A stretch of 14,600 nucleotides of DNA from an uncultured Burkholderiales bacterium (GCA_937925755.1 CALAMX010000093.1:1-14600), one strand, 5' to 3'; numbered from the stretch's first letter, positions 1 to 6,101 are shown. Numbers and translations are program-made. Notes: generated by a model from the sequence alone, not told the origin.

Positions 1-68
1 TTGCGGTTCAGGAACATGAACTTCTTGACGACACCGCCGCCTTCTTCCATTTCCATTTCGTCGGACAT
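1..68 (-). CDS. dsrF: DsrF, N-terminal fragment (runs off the left edge)
   Basis: Only the first 22 codons are in the window. The start is the ATG read on the minus strand from base 68, 10 bases after the dsrE stop. The translation begins MSDEMEMEEGGG and continues VVKKFMFLNRK; a 'KKFMFLNRK' stretch near the N-terminus is typical of DsrF. DsrF is one of the three subunits of the cytoplasmic DsrEFH complex, which relays persulfide sulfur towards DsrC in sulfur oxidisers. The run of Met and Glu residues before the conserved part looks like a non-conserved leader. The position directly after dsrE supports the identity; the rest of the gene and any dsrH lie outside the window. Confidence 0.85.
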   Translation of the reverse strand, partial: MSDEMEMEEGGGVVKKFMFLNR

Positions 69-78
69 CGTGTTCCCC

Positions 79-471
79 TCAGTCACCGAAAGTTACCAGG
101 CGGTCGGCCTGAATGCCGGCTTCCACCAACTGACCGAGACCAGAGATGCGAAAACCGGGTGCAATGTTGTTGGCATCCTTGCCCTGACGCTTCATTTCAT
201 TTTCGTCGAGCATGCCGCGGCGCTGCGCGGCGGCAATGCAAACCACCAGGTCGATCCCATGCTCCTGGGCTAGCGCGCTCCAGCGGTTGACGATATGACG
301 GTCGTCCTGCGGCGGGACGGTGAGACGCGAGGCGTTGTTCACGCCGTCGTGGTAAAAGAAAACGCGGAAGATCTCATGCCCCTTGGCCAGCGCGGCTTTT
401 GCAAACAGGTAAGCGGAGTCCGACGCCTGGTGGGTGTAGGGCCCCTCATTTACGAGTATTGCGAATTTCAT
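79..471 (-). CDS. dsrE: DsrE, sulfurtransferase subunit of DsrEFH
   Basis: This 130-residue protein has the normal DsrE length and the DsrE/TusD fold signature: MKFAILVNEGPYTHQASDSA at the N-terminus, then the conserved cysteine in VVCIAAAQRRG. That cysteine is residue 78, the same position as the essential persulfide-carrying Cys78 described for Allochromatium vinosum DsrE. DsrE is the active-site subunit of cytoplasmic DsrEFH, which passes sulfane sulfur to the DsrC cysteine arm during oxidation of stored sulfur. dsrE is found with oxidative dsrAB and is absent from typical sulfate reducers, so it sets the direction of this pathway. It lies 65 bases after dsrB, separated by a stem-loop, and 10 bases before dsrF. 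Confidence 0.95.
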   Translation of the reverse strand: MKFAILVNEGPYTHQASDSAYLFAKAALAKGHEIFRVFFYHDGVNNASRLTVPPQDDRHIVNRWSALAQEHGIDLVVCIAAAQRRGMLDENEMKRQGKDANNIAPGFRISGLGQLVEAGIQADRLVTFGD

Positions 472-503
472 TTATGTATCCCTAACTCCGATTTTCCGAT
501 CGA

Positions 504-538
504 GAGGCAGCCCCAGGTGACCCCGGGGCATAAGCCTC
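504..538 (-). other. Stem-loop in the dsrB-dsrE spacer
   Basis: GAGGC (504-508) pairs with GCCTC (534-538), and inside it GCCCC (510-514) pairs with GGGGC (525-529), leaving a 10-base loop and a small internal loop. The outer stem reaches into the dsrB stop codon (537-539). There is no T-run after it in the reading direction, so it is more likely a processing or stability element than a terminator. It shares the 9-mer GGTGACCCC (516-524) with the hairpin between dsrA and dsrB. Confidence 0.5.
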
Positions 539-1610
539 AGAAGCGGATGTGAGTGGAGGCGTTCAGGCTGTTACGCGAACCACGCCAGTTGTCGATGTGG
601 TACTTGGTGAAGGGCAGTCCCGTCTTCTCGAAGAAGGCGGGCCAGCCGATGCGGTCGATCCAGTCGCTCATCCGCTCCCACGGACGGCCGTCGGCCTTGT
701 AGACCGAAAGGATCTTCTTGACGACCTCCGCGACCTCGGGCCAGCGCGGCGGATTATTGGGCAGCCCCGAGGCGACCAGCTTATGGAAGGTGGGACGCGA
801 GCGGGCGTTGGAGTTTTTGCCGCCGACCCAGATGGCGATCTTGGAGTGCACCGGGTCGTTGATCTGCATGGGCGGGCAGGGCGGGTAGCAGGCGCCGCAA
901 CAGATACATTTCTTTTCGTCCACTTCCAAGGAGGGCTTGCCGTTGACCAGGGCGGGGCGGATCGCCGCCACCGGGCAACGGGCCACGACAGCGGGACGCT
1001 CGCAGACGTTGGCCACCAGATCGTGGTTGATCTTCGGCGGCTTGGTATGCTGGACGATGATGGCGATGTCGGCCTGACCGCCGCAGTTGATCTCGCAGCA
1101 GGAGGTGGAGAGCTTGACGCGGTTGGGCATCTCGCACTTGACAAAGTCATCATAGAGCTCGTCCATCAGCGCCTTGACCACACCGGAGGCATCGGTGCCT
1201 GGGATGTCGCAGTGCAGCCAGCCCTGGGTATGGGCGATCATGGACACCGAGTTGGCCGTGCCGCCGACCGGGAAGCCGTTTTCCGTCAGGGTCTTGATCA
1301 GGGGCTCCACCTTGTTCTTGTCGGCCACCATGAACTCGATATTGGACCGGGCGGTGAAGCGCACATAGCCATCGCCGTACTGGTCGGCGATGTCAGCGAG
1401 CTTGCGGATGGTGTAGTGGTCCATCTGCCGCTGGGTGCCGGCCTTCACCGTCCAGATCTCGTCTCCATTTTCGGCACGGTGGTAGAGCACACCGGGCCGC
1501 GGATGCGAGTGGTAGACCCACTTGCCGTAATTCTTGCGCATCACCGGGTGCATGTAGGGCATCGGATCCGGCGCACCGGACTCGATGGTCACGTGGGTTC
1601 TTTCTGCCAT
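537..1610 (-). CDS. dsrB: DsrB, beta subunit of dissimilatory sulfite reductase
   Basis: DsrB forms the alpha2beta2 cytoplasmic sulfite reductase with DsrA, here run in the oxidative direction. I start it at MAERT (base 1610) because GGAG lies 7 bases upstream; a longer reading from base 1625 has no such site. The product is 357 residues. Visible motifs are HTQGWLHC (Cys134) and TDASGVVKALMD in the sulfite reductase domain, the cluster cysteines TSCCEINCGG (Cys171, 172, 176), Cys212 in RCPVAAI, and a complete ferredoxin motif C-x2-C-x2-C-x3-C at Cys235, 238, 241 and 245. Residues YHSHPRPGVLYH near position 35-44 match the DsrB N-terminal region. Nothing looks broken. The gene follows dsrA after a strong hairpin. 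Confidence 0.97.
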   Translation of the reverse strand: MAERTHVTIESGAPDPMPYMHPVMRKNYGKWVYHSHPRPGVLYHRAENGDEIWTVKAGTQRQMDHYTIRKLADIADQYGDGYVRFTARSNIEFMVADKNKVEPLIKTLTENGFPVGGTANSVSMIAHTQGWLHCDIPGTDASGVVKALMDELYDDFVKCEMPNRVKLSTSCCEINCGGQADIAIIVQHTKPPKINHDLVANVCERPAVVARCPVAAIRPALVNGKPSLEVDEKKCICCGACYPPCPPMQINDPVHSKIAIWVGGKNSNARSRPTFHKLVASGLPNNPPRWPEVAEVVKKILSVYKADGRPWERMSDWIDRIGWPAFFEKTGLPFTKYHIDNWRGSRNSLNASTHIRF

Positions 1611-1650
1611 GCTTATCTCCAACAAGGTGAGATCAGGATACCAATATACT

Positions 1651-1688
1651 ATTCAGACGGGGGTCACCAGGCGGGTGACCCCCTGAAT
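1651..1688 (-). other. Strong stem-loop in the dsrA-dsrB spacer
   Basis: GGGGGTCACC (1659-1668) and GGTGACCCCC (1674-1683) form a perfect 10-base-pair stem closing a 5-base loop. ATTCA (1651-1655) and TGAAT (1684-1688) extend it by 5 pairs across a 3-base bulge. It begins 14 bases after the dsrA stop. No T-run follows on the transcribed strand and dsrB must be expressed with dsrA, so a full terminator is unlikely. It may stabilise the dsrA message, or serve as a cleavage or attenuation site. Confidence 0.75.
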
Positions 1689-1701
1689 CTCTACGGTGTG
1701 A

Positions 1702-3000
1702 TCAGGCGGCGGCGCGCTTGCGCTCGAACCACTTCTCGGCTTCCTCGTCCCAACCGTCGGTGCGCACATAGGGGTTGGTGCGCGGGTGGAGGATCATGTT
1801 GGGGTCGACTTCCAACCCGATCCCTTCGAGGAAGTTCGCCAGACCAATGCGCTCGATCATCTCGCCGGTGCGCTCGTGTTCCAGCGCGTTCTCGGCGAAG
1901 AAATCGAGGACGTTGCGGGCCAGCTCATTGAGCTTCTCGAAGTCCTCGTCGGATTCGAGCTTCATGAACGGGATGATCACGGTACCCATGGTGGCACCGA
2001 TCTTCAGCACCCCCTTGCCGCCGACCAGGATGGTTACCCCTTTGTCCTTGCCCGGCAAAAGCGCCCCGGGCATGACGTTCAGGCAGTGCATGCAGCGCAC
2101 GCAGTTGTGGTTGTCGATGGCCATCTCGGTGTCAGGGCCGACCTTCAGCACACTCTCGCCCTCGGCCTTCTCCTTGCCGATCTTGCGCAGGGAGATGGCC
2201 TTGGTCGGGCAGTGGTTGACCACCATGTTGACCAGGTCTTCCATGCTGTGGTTGGCCATCCACTCGTCGGCGATGGCCTGGTTGGTCTGGATGTTGTCGC
2301 GCCAGGTGCCGATGGTGGCCATGTCGGAGCGCTGGATGGAGTTCACGCAGTCGTTCGGGCAGCCGGAGAACTTGAACTTGAACTTGTACGGCAGCGAGGG
2401 CCGATGCATGTCGTCCAAGTTGTTGTTGATCACGGTGCGCAGTGCACGGGCCTCGTCATAACAGCTCATCTCGCAGCGGGCGGCACCGACGCAGGACATG
2501 GAGGTACGCAGGGCTGGGCCGGCACCACCGAGGTCGAAGCCCATTTCGTTGAGCCTGTCGAAGGCGGCCTGGACGTTCTCGGTCTTGATACCCTGGAACA
2601 TGATGTCGCCGGATTGGCCGTGGAAGGCGATCAGACCAGAGCCCCCGGTCTCCAGCCAGGCGTCGCACAGGTCGCGCAGCAGCTGCGAGGTGTAGTGCAT
2701 GCCGGCGGGCGGTTGCACGCGCAGGGTGTGGAACTCGGCGGCCTCCGGGAACAGGGGCTTGCCATTCTCGTCCTTGAGTTCGGTAAAGCGGGGGATGATG
2801 CCGGCGCCATAGCCGATCACCCCAACGGTGCCCCCCTTCCAGTAGCCGAAACGGGTCTTGTAGGAGGTCTCCAGCTGGCCGAGCAGGTCGACCATCATGT
2901 CGTTTTCCTTCGCCAGGCGCTTCAAGCCCGTCACGAAGGAGGGCCATGGACCGCTCTCCAGGGCGTCCAGGTTAGGCGTCTCGTGCATTTGCTTAGCCAT
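1702..3000 (-). CDS. dsrA: DsrA, alpha subunit of dissimilatory sulfite reductase
   Basis: DsrA carries the catalytic siroheme-[4Fe-4S] centre of the reverse-acting sulfite reductase and opens the dsr operon. I start it at MAKQMHETPN (base 3000), with AGGAG 8-12 bases upstream, giving 432 residues; the upstream in-frame ATG at 3051 lacks this. Cluster ligands are visible as C-x5-C (Cys170, Cys176, in SCVGAARC) and C-x3-C (Cys214, Cys218, in SGCPNDC). The inserted ferredoxin domain has Cys264 (NHCPTKAI) with C-x2-C-x2-C at 300, 303 and 306; the fourth ligand comes from the separate Cys264, as usual for DsrA. The neighbours dsrE and dsrF place it in the oxidative type. It is divergent from the plus-strand operon starting at 3264, with a palindrome-rich spacer between them. 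Confidence 0.98.
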   Translation of the reverse strand: MAKQMHETPNLDALESGPWPSFVTGLKRLAKENDMMVDLLGQLETSYKTRFGYWKGGTVGVIGYGAGIIPRFTELKDENGKPLFPEAAEFHTLRVQPPAGMHYTSQLLRDLCDAWLETGGSGLIAFHGQSGDIMFQGIKTENVQAAFDRLNEMGFDLGGAGPALRTSMSCVGAARCEMSCYDEARALRTVINNNLDDMHRPSLPYKFKFKFSGCPNDCVNSIQRSDMATIGTWRDNIQTNQAIADEWMANHSMEDLVNMVVNHCPTKAISLRKIGKEKAEGESVLKVGPDTEMAIDNHNCVRCMHCLNVMPGALLPGKDKGVTILVGGKGVLKIGATMGTVIIPFMKLESDEDFEKLNELARNVLDFFAENALEHERTGEMIERIGLANFLEGIGLEVDPNMILHPRTNPYVRTDGWDEEAEKWFERKRAAA

Positions 3001-3123
3001 CTGTTTCTCCTTGAATCGTGAACAACAGTCTGTCGTCGGGTATCTCACCAAACCACTGCCCGTGTGCAGTAAGCCTGCACGAATCGAGTGATCGCATGTT
3101 AGAGAGCGCAGTGGACGAGTTCC

Positions 3124-3152
3124 ATCATTCCGTTGGGGTATGCGGTGTTCAA
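3124..3152 (-). promoter_or_regulatory. Candidate dsrA promoter
   Basis: Read on the minus strand, TTGAAC (3152-3147) and AATGAT (3129-3124) are separated by 17 bases and match the sigma-70 -35 and -10 consensus at four of six positions each. The large inverted repeat at 3153-3177 abuts the -35 element directly, the usual place for an activator or for a repressor that blocks RNA polymerase. The transcript would have a leader of about 115 bases before dsrA. This is a prediction from sequence only. Confidence 0.35.
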
Positions 3153-3184
3153 ATCGGGTAGGGTAGACCTACCCGATCGGGTAG
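3153..3184. promoter_or_regulatory. Triple half-site operator between dsrA and the divergent operon
   Basis: ATCGGGTAGG (3153-3162) and CCTACCCGAT (3168-3177) are a perfect 10-base inverted repeat around a 5-base centre. A third half-site, ATCGGGTAG (3176-3184), overlaps it, so 3169-3184 is also a perfect 16-base palindrome. The first and third half-sites are direct repeats 23 bases apart. This looks like a cooperative binding site for a dimeric regulator serving both directions. A DNA-binding role upstream of dsrA has been suggested for A. vinosum DsrC, and a DsrC relative is encoded in the adjacent operon. As RNA, the first repeat would form a 10-pair hairpin with a 5-base loop. Confidence 0.75.
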
Positions 3185-3201
3185 TGTTGTCACCCCTCTC
3201 G

Positions 3202-3219
3202 CGGGAATGTCAATTCCCG
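3202..3219. repeat. Second inverted repeat before the plus-strand operon
   Basis: CGGGAAT (3202-3208) and ATTCCCG (3213-3219) are a perfect 7-base inverted repeat with a 4-base centre, 17 bases beyond the triple half-site. It lies 45 bases before the preferred start at 3264, so it is probably in the promoter or the leader of the plus-strand operon. It shares CGGG with the larger operator but is not the same motif. Confidence 0.5.
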
Positions 3220-3263
3220 ATAAGAAATGTCAGGATAGACGTTCGCTTTTGGAGCAAATCTTC

Positions 3264-3497
3264 ATGGACCGGATCACGTCCCTGACCAAGTTCCGCAACC
3301 CCTACGGTAACCAGGAGATCGAGCTGCAGCAGGTCGAATACGCCGCCGGCGGTGTGCCCATGCTGCGCATGCGTATCCGCGAACGCGGCGCGCGCTTCAC
3401 CATCTTCGACATCGACCCGGTCACTGCCAAGTATTGGGCTGAGGAGATGCTCAAGTGGGCAGAGCCCATCGCCGCCCAGCATAACCAGGAGGGTTGA
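3264..3497 (+). CDS. Small protein of unknown function, first gene of the operon divergent from dsrA
   Basis: A 77-residue soluble protein. I choose the ATG at 3264 because GGAG sits 9 bases upstream at 3251-3254. The longer in-frame ATG at 3207 falls inside an inverted repeat and has no ribosome binding site. There is no cysteine, signal peptide or membrane segment. The sequence has a charged, probably beta-rich first half (EIELQQVEYAAGG, LRMRIRERGARFTIFDID) and an amphipathic C-terminal helix (AKYWAEEMLKWAEPIAAQ), which suggests a small protein-binding domain. I do not recognise the family with confidence. Its stop lies 3 bases before the Cas6-like gene, so the two are almost certainly translated together and may be partners. 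Confidence 0.85.
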   Translation: MDRITSLTKFRNPYGNQEIELQQVEYAAGGVPMLRMRIRERGARFTIFDIDPVTAKYWAEEMLKWAEPIAAQHNQEG

Positions 3498-3500
3498 GCG

Positions 3501-4154
3501 ATGCGCATGTACAACCCGGAGTGGCAGGCGATCAAAGACTTCGAGCACCAGGCCGCTTTCGTAGACGTCCAGTACGATCTGTCGCCGGGTGAAATCCCGG
3601 CCGACCACGGGGTCAGCCTCTATGAAGAATTGGTCGCCCATCTGCCCTGGTTGGCAGAGACCCCGGGCATCGGGGTGCATCCCGTGCACGGGGCGCCTAC
3701 CGGCCGCAACGACAACCTGGTCATCAGCCGGCGGGTGAAGTTGATCCTGCGGCTGCCCGTGGCGCGCCTCACCGACGCCGAGGCCCTCGTGGGCGCAAAG
3801 CTCAAGACCCCTGCCGGCACGCTGACTGTCGGGCCCTTGAAAAAGCGACCGTTGATGCCTTATACCACCCTGTATTCGCACTTCGTCGTCATGGCATCGA
3901 GCGACGAGGCGGGTTTCATCGACGAAGCACGTGCCGAATTGGAGAGCATGGGTGTACGGGCCGGACTGATCCCGGGCAAGCGGCGCAAGTTGCACACACC
4001 TGAGGGCGCGGCGGAGGGCTATAGCCTCATGTTGCACGATATCAGTCTGGAGGACTCGATCCGTGTGCAAGAACGGGGCCTCGGGCACCACCGGCGCTAT
4101 GGCTGCGGGATCTTCATCCCGCACAAATCGATTCGGGAAGTGGTGATCGACTGA
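3501..4154 (+). CDS. Cas6/Cmx6-like protein encoded outside any CRISPR locus
   Basis: The 217-residue protein resembles the Cas6/Cmx6 (type I-MYXAN) CRISPR repeat endoribonucleases throughout. Near the N-terminus it has PADHGVSLYEELVAHLPWL with His36, matching the family's DHG-x-x-LY segment where the candidate catalytic histidine lies. Then come GIGVHPVHGAP (57-66) and a beta strand VKLILRLPV. Near the C-terminus it has QERGLGHHRRYGCGIFIP (190-207), the Cas6 glycine-rich RNA-binding loop G-x-G...G-x-G. GGAGGG lies 7 bases before the ATG. Known Cas6 proteins cut hairpin RNA, but no other cas gene or repeat-spacer array is present. Its neighbours are sulfur genes, so a role on cellular RNA is my inference. 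It is not truncated, though activity cannot be judged from sequence. Confidence 0.8.
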   Translation: MRMYNPEWQAIKDFEHQAAFVDVQYDLSPGEIPADHGVSLYEELVAHLPWLAETPGIGVHPVHGAPTGRNDNLVISRRVKLILRLPVARLTDAEALVGAKLKTPAGTLTVGPLKKRPLMPYTTLYSHFVVMASSDEAGFIDEARAELESMGVRAGLIPGKRRKLHTPEGAAEGYSLMLHDISLEDSIRVQERGLGHHRRYGCGIFIPHKSIREVVID

Positions 4155-4203
4155 GCGAAAAGTCGGTTGCCCGTCATTGTCTGTCTGGAAAGGAGAGGGA
4201 AAC

Positions 4204-4536
4204 ATGGGCTACGTGCTCAATGGCGAAGAACTCGAAGTCGACGACGAAGGCTTTCTGGTCGAGCCCAACTTCAGCGATGAGATCGTCCCCATCATCGCCG
4301 AGGCCGAGGGGATTCAACTGACCGACGACCACTGGACGGTGATCAACTTCATGCGCCGCAAGTATCAGGAGGACGGCCACACCCCCAATTTCCGCAACAT
4401 GGTGGCCATGATGGAGGAGGAGTTCCCCGGGGTGGATTGGAAAAAGCGCCTCTATGAGCTTTTCCCGAAGCAGCCTAACCGTCAGGCGGCCAAGGTTGCG
4501 GGGTTGACCAAGCCGTTCGGCAAGGGTGGGTATTGA
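4204..4536 (+). CDS. DsrC/TusE-family protein lacking both redox cysteines (RspA-like)
   Basis: The 110-residue product has the DsrC/TusE/DsvC fold signature: an acidic N-terminus (LNGEELEVDDEGFLVEPN), a central helix with LTDDHWTVINFMRRKYQ, and KRLYELFPKQP leading into the C-terminal arm. Normal DsrC ends with a conserved cysteine in a QACK-like motif and a second one as penultimate residue. Here these are QAAK (Ala96) and GKGGY (Gly109), and the protein contains no cysteine. It therefore cannot carry sulfur as a DsrC trisulfide or a TusE persulfide. Homologues without these cysteines have been proposed to be regulatory (RspA). AGGAG at 4191-4195 fixes the start at 4204. It lies 49 bases after the Cas6-like gene. 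The true dsrC would be expected further along the dsr operon, outside the window. Confidence 0.93.
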   Translation: MGYVLNGEELEVDDEGFLVEPNFSDEIVPIIAEAEGIQLTDDHWTVINFMRRKYQEDGHTPNFRNMVAMMEEEFPGVDWKKRLYELFPKQPNRQAAKVAGLTKPFGKGGY

Positions 4537-4544
4537 TCAGGATT

Positions 4545-4601
4545 CGGGTTACCGGAGCCCGGAGTCAGTCGAGGGGATTGGTTGCTCCAGCTCGTAACCC
4601 G
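4545..4601 (+). other. Stem-loop between the DsrC-like gene and sseA
   Basis: CGGGTTAC (4545-4552) pairs perfectly with GTAACCCG (4594-4601), and inside it GGAGC (4554-4558) pairs with GCTCC (4584-4588). The result is a branched or bulged hairpin filling most of the 85-base spacer. No T-run follows. It could separate the upstream three-gene message from the downstream genes, or help start sseA translation, which has only a weak ribosome binding site. Confidence 0.45.
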
Positions 4602-4621
4602 TATCCGTGACCTGAAATCGG

Positions 4622-5476
4622 ATGTACATCAACACCCTCGTCACCACCGAAGACCTGGCGCGGCATCTCGATGACCCCCAGTGGGTGGTCTTCGATTGCC
4701 GCTTCACGCTGACCGATCCGGAGGCAGGCCGCCGCGCCTATGCCGAGGGACATATTCCAGGCGCGCGTTATGCCCACCTGGACGATGACCTCTCCGGGCC
4801 CATCATCCCCGGCAAAACCGGACGCCATCCCCTGCCCGATCCACAGGTCCTGGCCGAGAAGCTGTACCATTGGGGGGTGGGAGTGAACAAACAGGTCGTC
4901 GTCTACGACGACAGCTTCGGCGCCATGGCCGTGCGCATGTGGTGGCTGTTGCGCTGGCTCGGCCATCCCGCGGTGGCCTTGCTCGATGGCGGTTTCCCCA
5001 AGTGGAAGCGTGAAATGCGGCCGCTCACCACAGAGGTGCCCACTCCGCATAAGGGTAACTGTATCTGCCTACCGGAACCGAGCCAGGTGGTCAGCGCCGA
5101 TGAGGTCCTACGGGTGGTCAAAGGCGAGACCGACGCGCTCATCATCGACGCGCGGCCGGAGCGGCGTTTCACCGGCGAGTTCGAGCCGCTGGACCCCGTC
5201 GCCGGCCACGTGCCCGGCGCGATCAACTGGATTTACGAGGACAACCTGGATCTCGACGGCACCTTTCTGCCGCCCGAGGCCCTGCGCGAAAACTACCAAG
5301 CCTTACTCAAAGGGCGGCCGCCCTGGAAAGTGATCCACATGTGCGGTTCGGGTGTGACCGCCTGTCACAATGTGCTCGCCATGGAGATCGCGGGCCTGCC
5401 CGGCTCCCGGCTCTACCCCGGCTCCTGGAGCGAATGGATCACCGACCCCAGCCGCCCCGTCGCTACCGGAGAGTAG
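4622..5476 (+). CDS. sseA: Two-domain sulfurtransferase (3-mercaptopyruvate / thiosulfate sulfurtransferase type)
   Basis: The 284-residue protein has tandem rhodanese domains of the usual length. Domain 1 (about 1-130) shows WVVFDCRFTLTDPEAG, GHIPGARYAHLDDDLSG and LLDGGFPKWKRE. Domain 2 (about 150-280) shows LIIDARPERRFTGE, GHVPGAINWIYED and the active loop CGSGVTA with catalytic Cys241. A CG-[S/T]-G-V-T loop is characteristic of SseA-type 3-mercaptopyruvate sulfurtransferases, whereas thiosulfate rhodaneses more often have CRxGxR/K. The enzyme transfers sulfane sulfur to a thiol acceptor and is probably cytoplasmic, as there is no signal peptide. It sits in a cluster of sulfur-oxidation genes, so it may feed or drain the sulfur relay. 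The next gene starts one base after the stop. Confidence 0.92.
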   Translation: MYINTLVTTEDLARHLDDPQWVVFDCRFTLTDPEAGRRAYAEGHIPGARYAHLDDDLSGPIIPGKTGRHPLPDPQVLAEKLYHWGVGVNKQVVVYDDSFGAMAVRMWWLLRWLGHPAVALLDGGFPKWKREMRPLTTEVPTPHKGNCICLPEPSQVVSADEVLRVVKGETDALIIDARPERRFTGEFEPLDPVAGHVPGAINWIYEDNLDLDGTFLPPEALRENYQALLKGRPPWKVIHMCGSGVTACHNVLAMEIAGLPGSRLYPGSWSEWITDPSRPVATGE

Positions 5477-5477
5477 T

Positions 5478-6101
5478 ATGGCTGCACCGACCCGAGTCAA
5501 GACCGTCTGGTTCAGGAAAGATGGCGTGCAGCGCGGCGCCGAGGAGGTGGCCACGGCGATCGCCACCACCATCTGGCGTATGGCCGATCGTGCCGTGGAC
5601 GACCTGTCCCGTGCCGATTACGACATCCTCACACCCCAGCGCGGCTTCAAGATCATCGCTGAGATCACCGCCTTTGCCGTGCATTACGTCGATCGGTTGG
5701 TCTACGGCCGCATCAGCGACGAGGAACGCGCGCGTCTGATCACGGCTTTGGGCAAACGCTTAGCCGAGATCATGGAGGACAACATCCTCGACTTCACCGG
5801 CGGCCAGCGGGACCCCGAGTACGACTACAGACAGGGTTACATCGACATGCTCAACGCCCGCATGGCCGAGTACGCCCACTACACCTTCGAGCAGGACAAG
5901 GCGAGCTTCCCGGCCTTGCGCTTCTTGAGCCTGATGATCCGCGAGGTCATGGAACAGAGCGATCAGCCCTGGATCCAGGACCAGATCATGGACATCGAAA
6001 TGCCGCAGATCATGGGCACGGTGAAAAAGCAGGTCGATGGTTTCTACCCTCTCAAGGATCAGGCGTCAGGAATTCGGGGTCAGAACGGTGATTCCCGCTG
6101 A
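5478..6101 (+). CDS. Helical protein of unknown function in the sulfur operon
   Basis: A 207-residue soluble protein starting 1 base after the sseA stop, with GGAG 6 bases before the ATG inside the sseA tail. I do not recognise a family. It has no signal peptide, membrane segment or cysteine. Apart from a short N-terminal piece (VKTVWFRKDG) it appears to be a bundle of long amphipathic helices, for example AEEVATAIATTIWRMADRAV, KIIAEITAFAVHYVDRLVYG and RLITALGKRLAEIMEDNIL. Acidic and His/Tyr residues cluster around 105-140 (FTGGQRDPEYDYRQGY, MAEYAHYTFEQD), which could bind a metal or ligand, but no standard motif is complete. It overlaps the next gene by 14 bases, so it is translationally coupled on both sides. 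Confidence 0.9.
   Translation: MAAPTRVKTVWFRKDGVQRGAEEVATAIATTIWRMADRAVDDLSRADYDILTPQRGFKIIAEITAFAVHYVDRLVYGRISDEERARLITALGKRLAEIMEDNILDFTGGQRDPEYDYRQGYIDMLNARMAEYAHYTFEQDKASFPALRFLSLMIREVMEQSDQPWIQDQIMDIEMPQIMGTVKKQVDGFYPLKDQASGIRGQNGDSR

Noticed and set aside
549..1931. Long plus-strand reading frame of 460 codons opposite dsrB
   Set aside because: It is the antisense shadow of dsrB and the end of dsrA, with low-complexity Val/Gly/His/Arg-rich translation and no family motif.
537..3000. Reductive (sulfate-reducer) sulfite reductase
   Set aside because: dsrE and dsrF follow dsrB directly, which is the oxidative arrangement; reducers usually lack dsrEFH and often have dsrD.
1786..3021. Plus-strand reading frame of 411 codons opposite dsrA
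   Set aside because: It lies entirely antisense to dsrA; its translation is a repetitive His/Val/Gly/Ala mix caused by codon bias of the real gene.
3210..4205. Minus-strand reading frame of 331 codons opposite the 77-residue and Cas6-like genes
   Set aside because: The plus-strand genes have ribosome binding sites, family motifs and operon spacing; the antisense frame has none.
3001..4621. Possible CRISPR array next to the Cas6-like gene
   Set aside because: I looked for regularly spaced repeats of 25-40 bases; only short inverted repeats are present and no spacer pattern exists.
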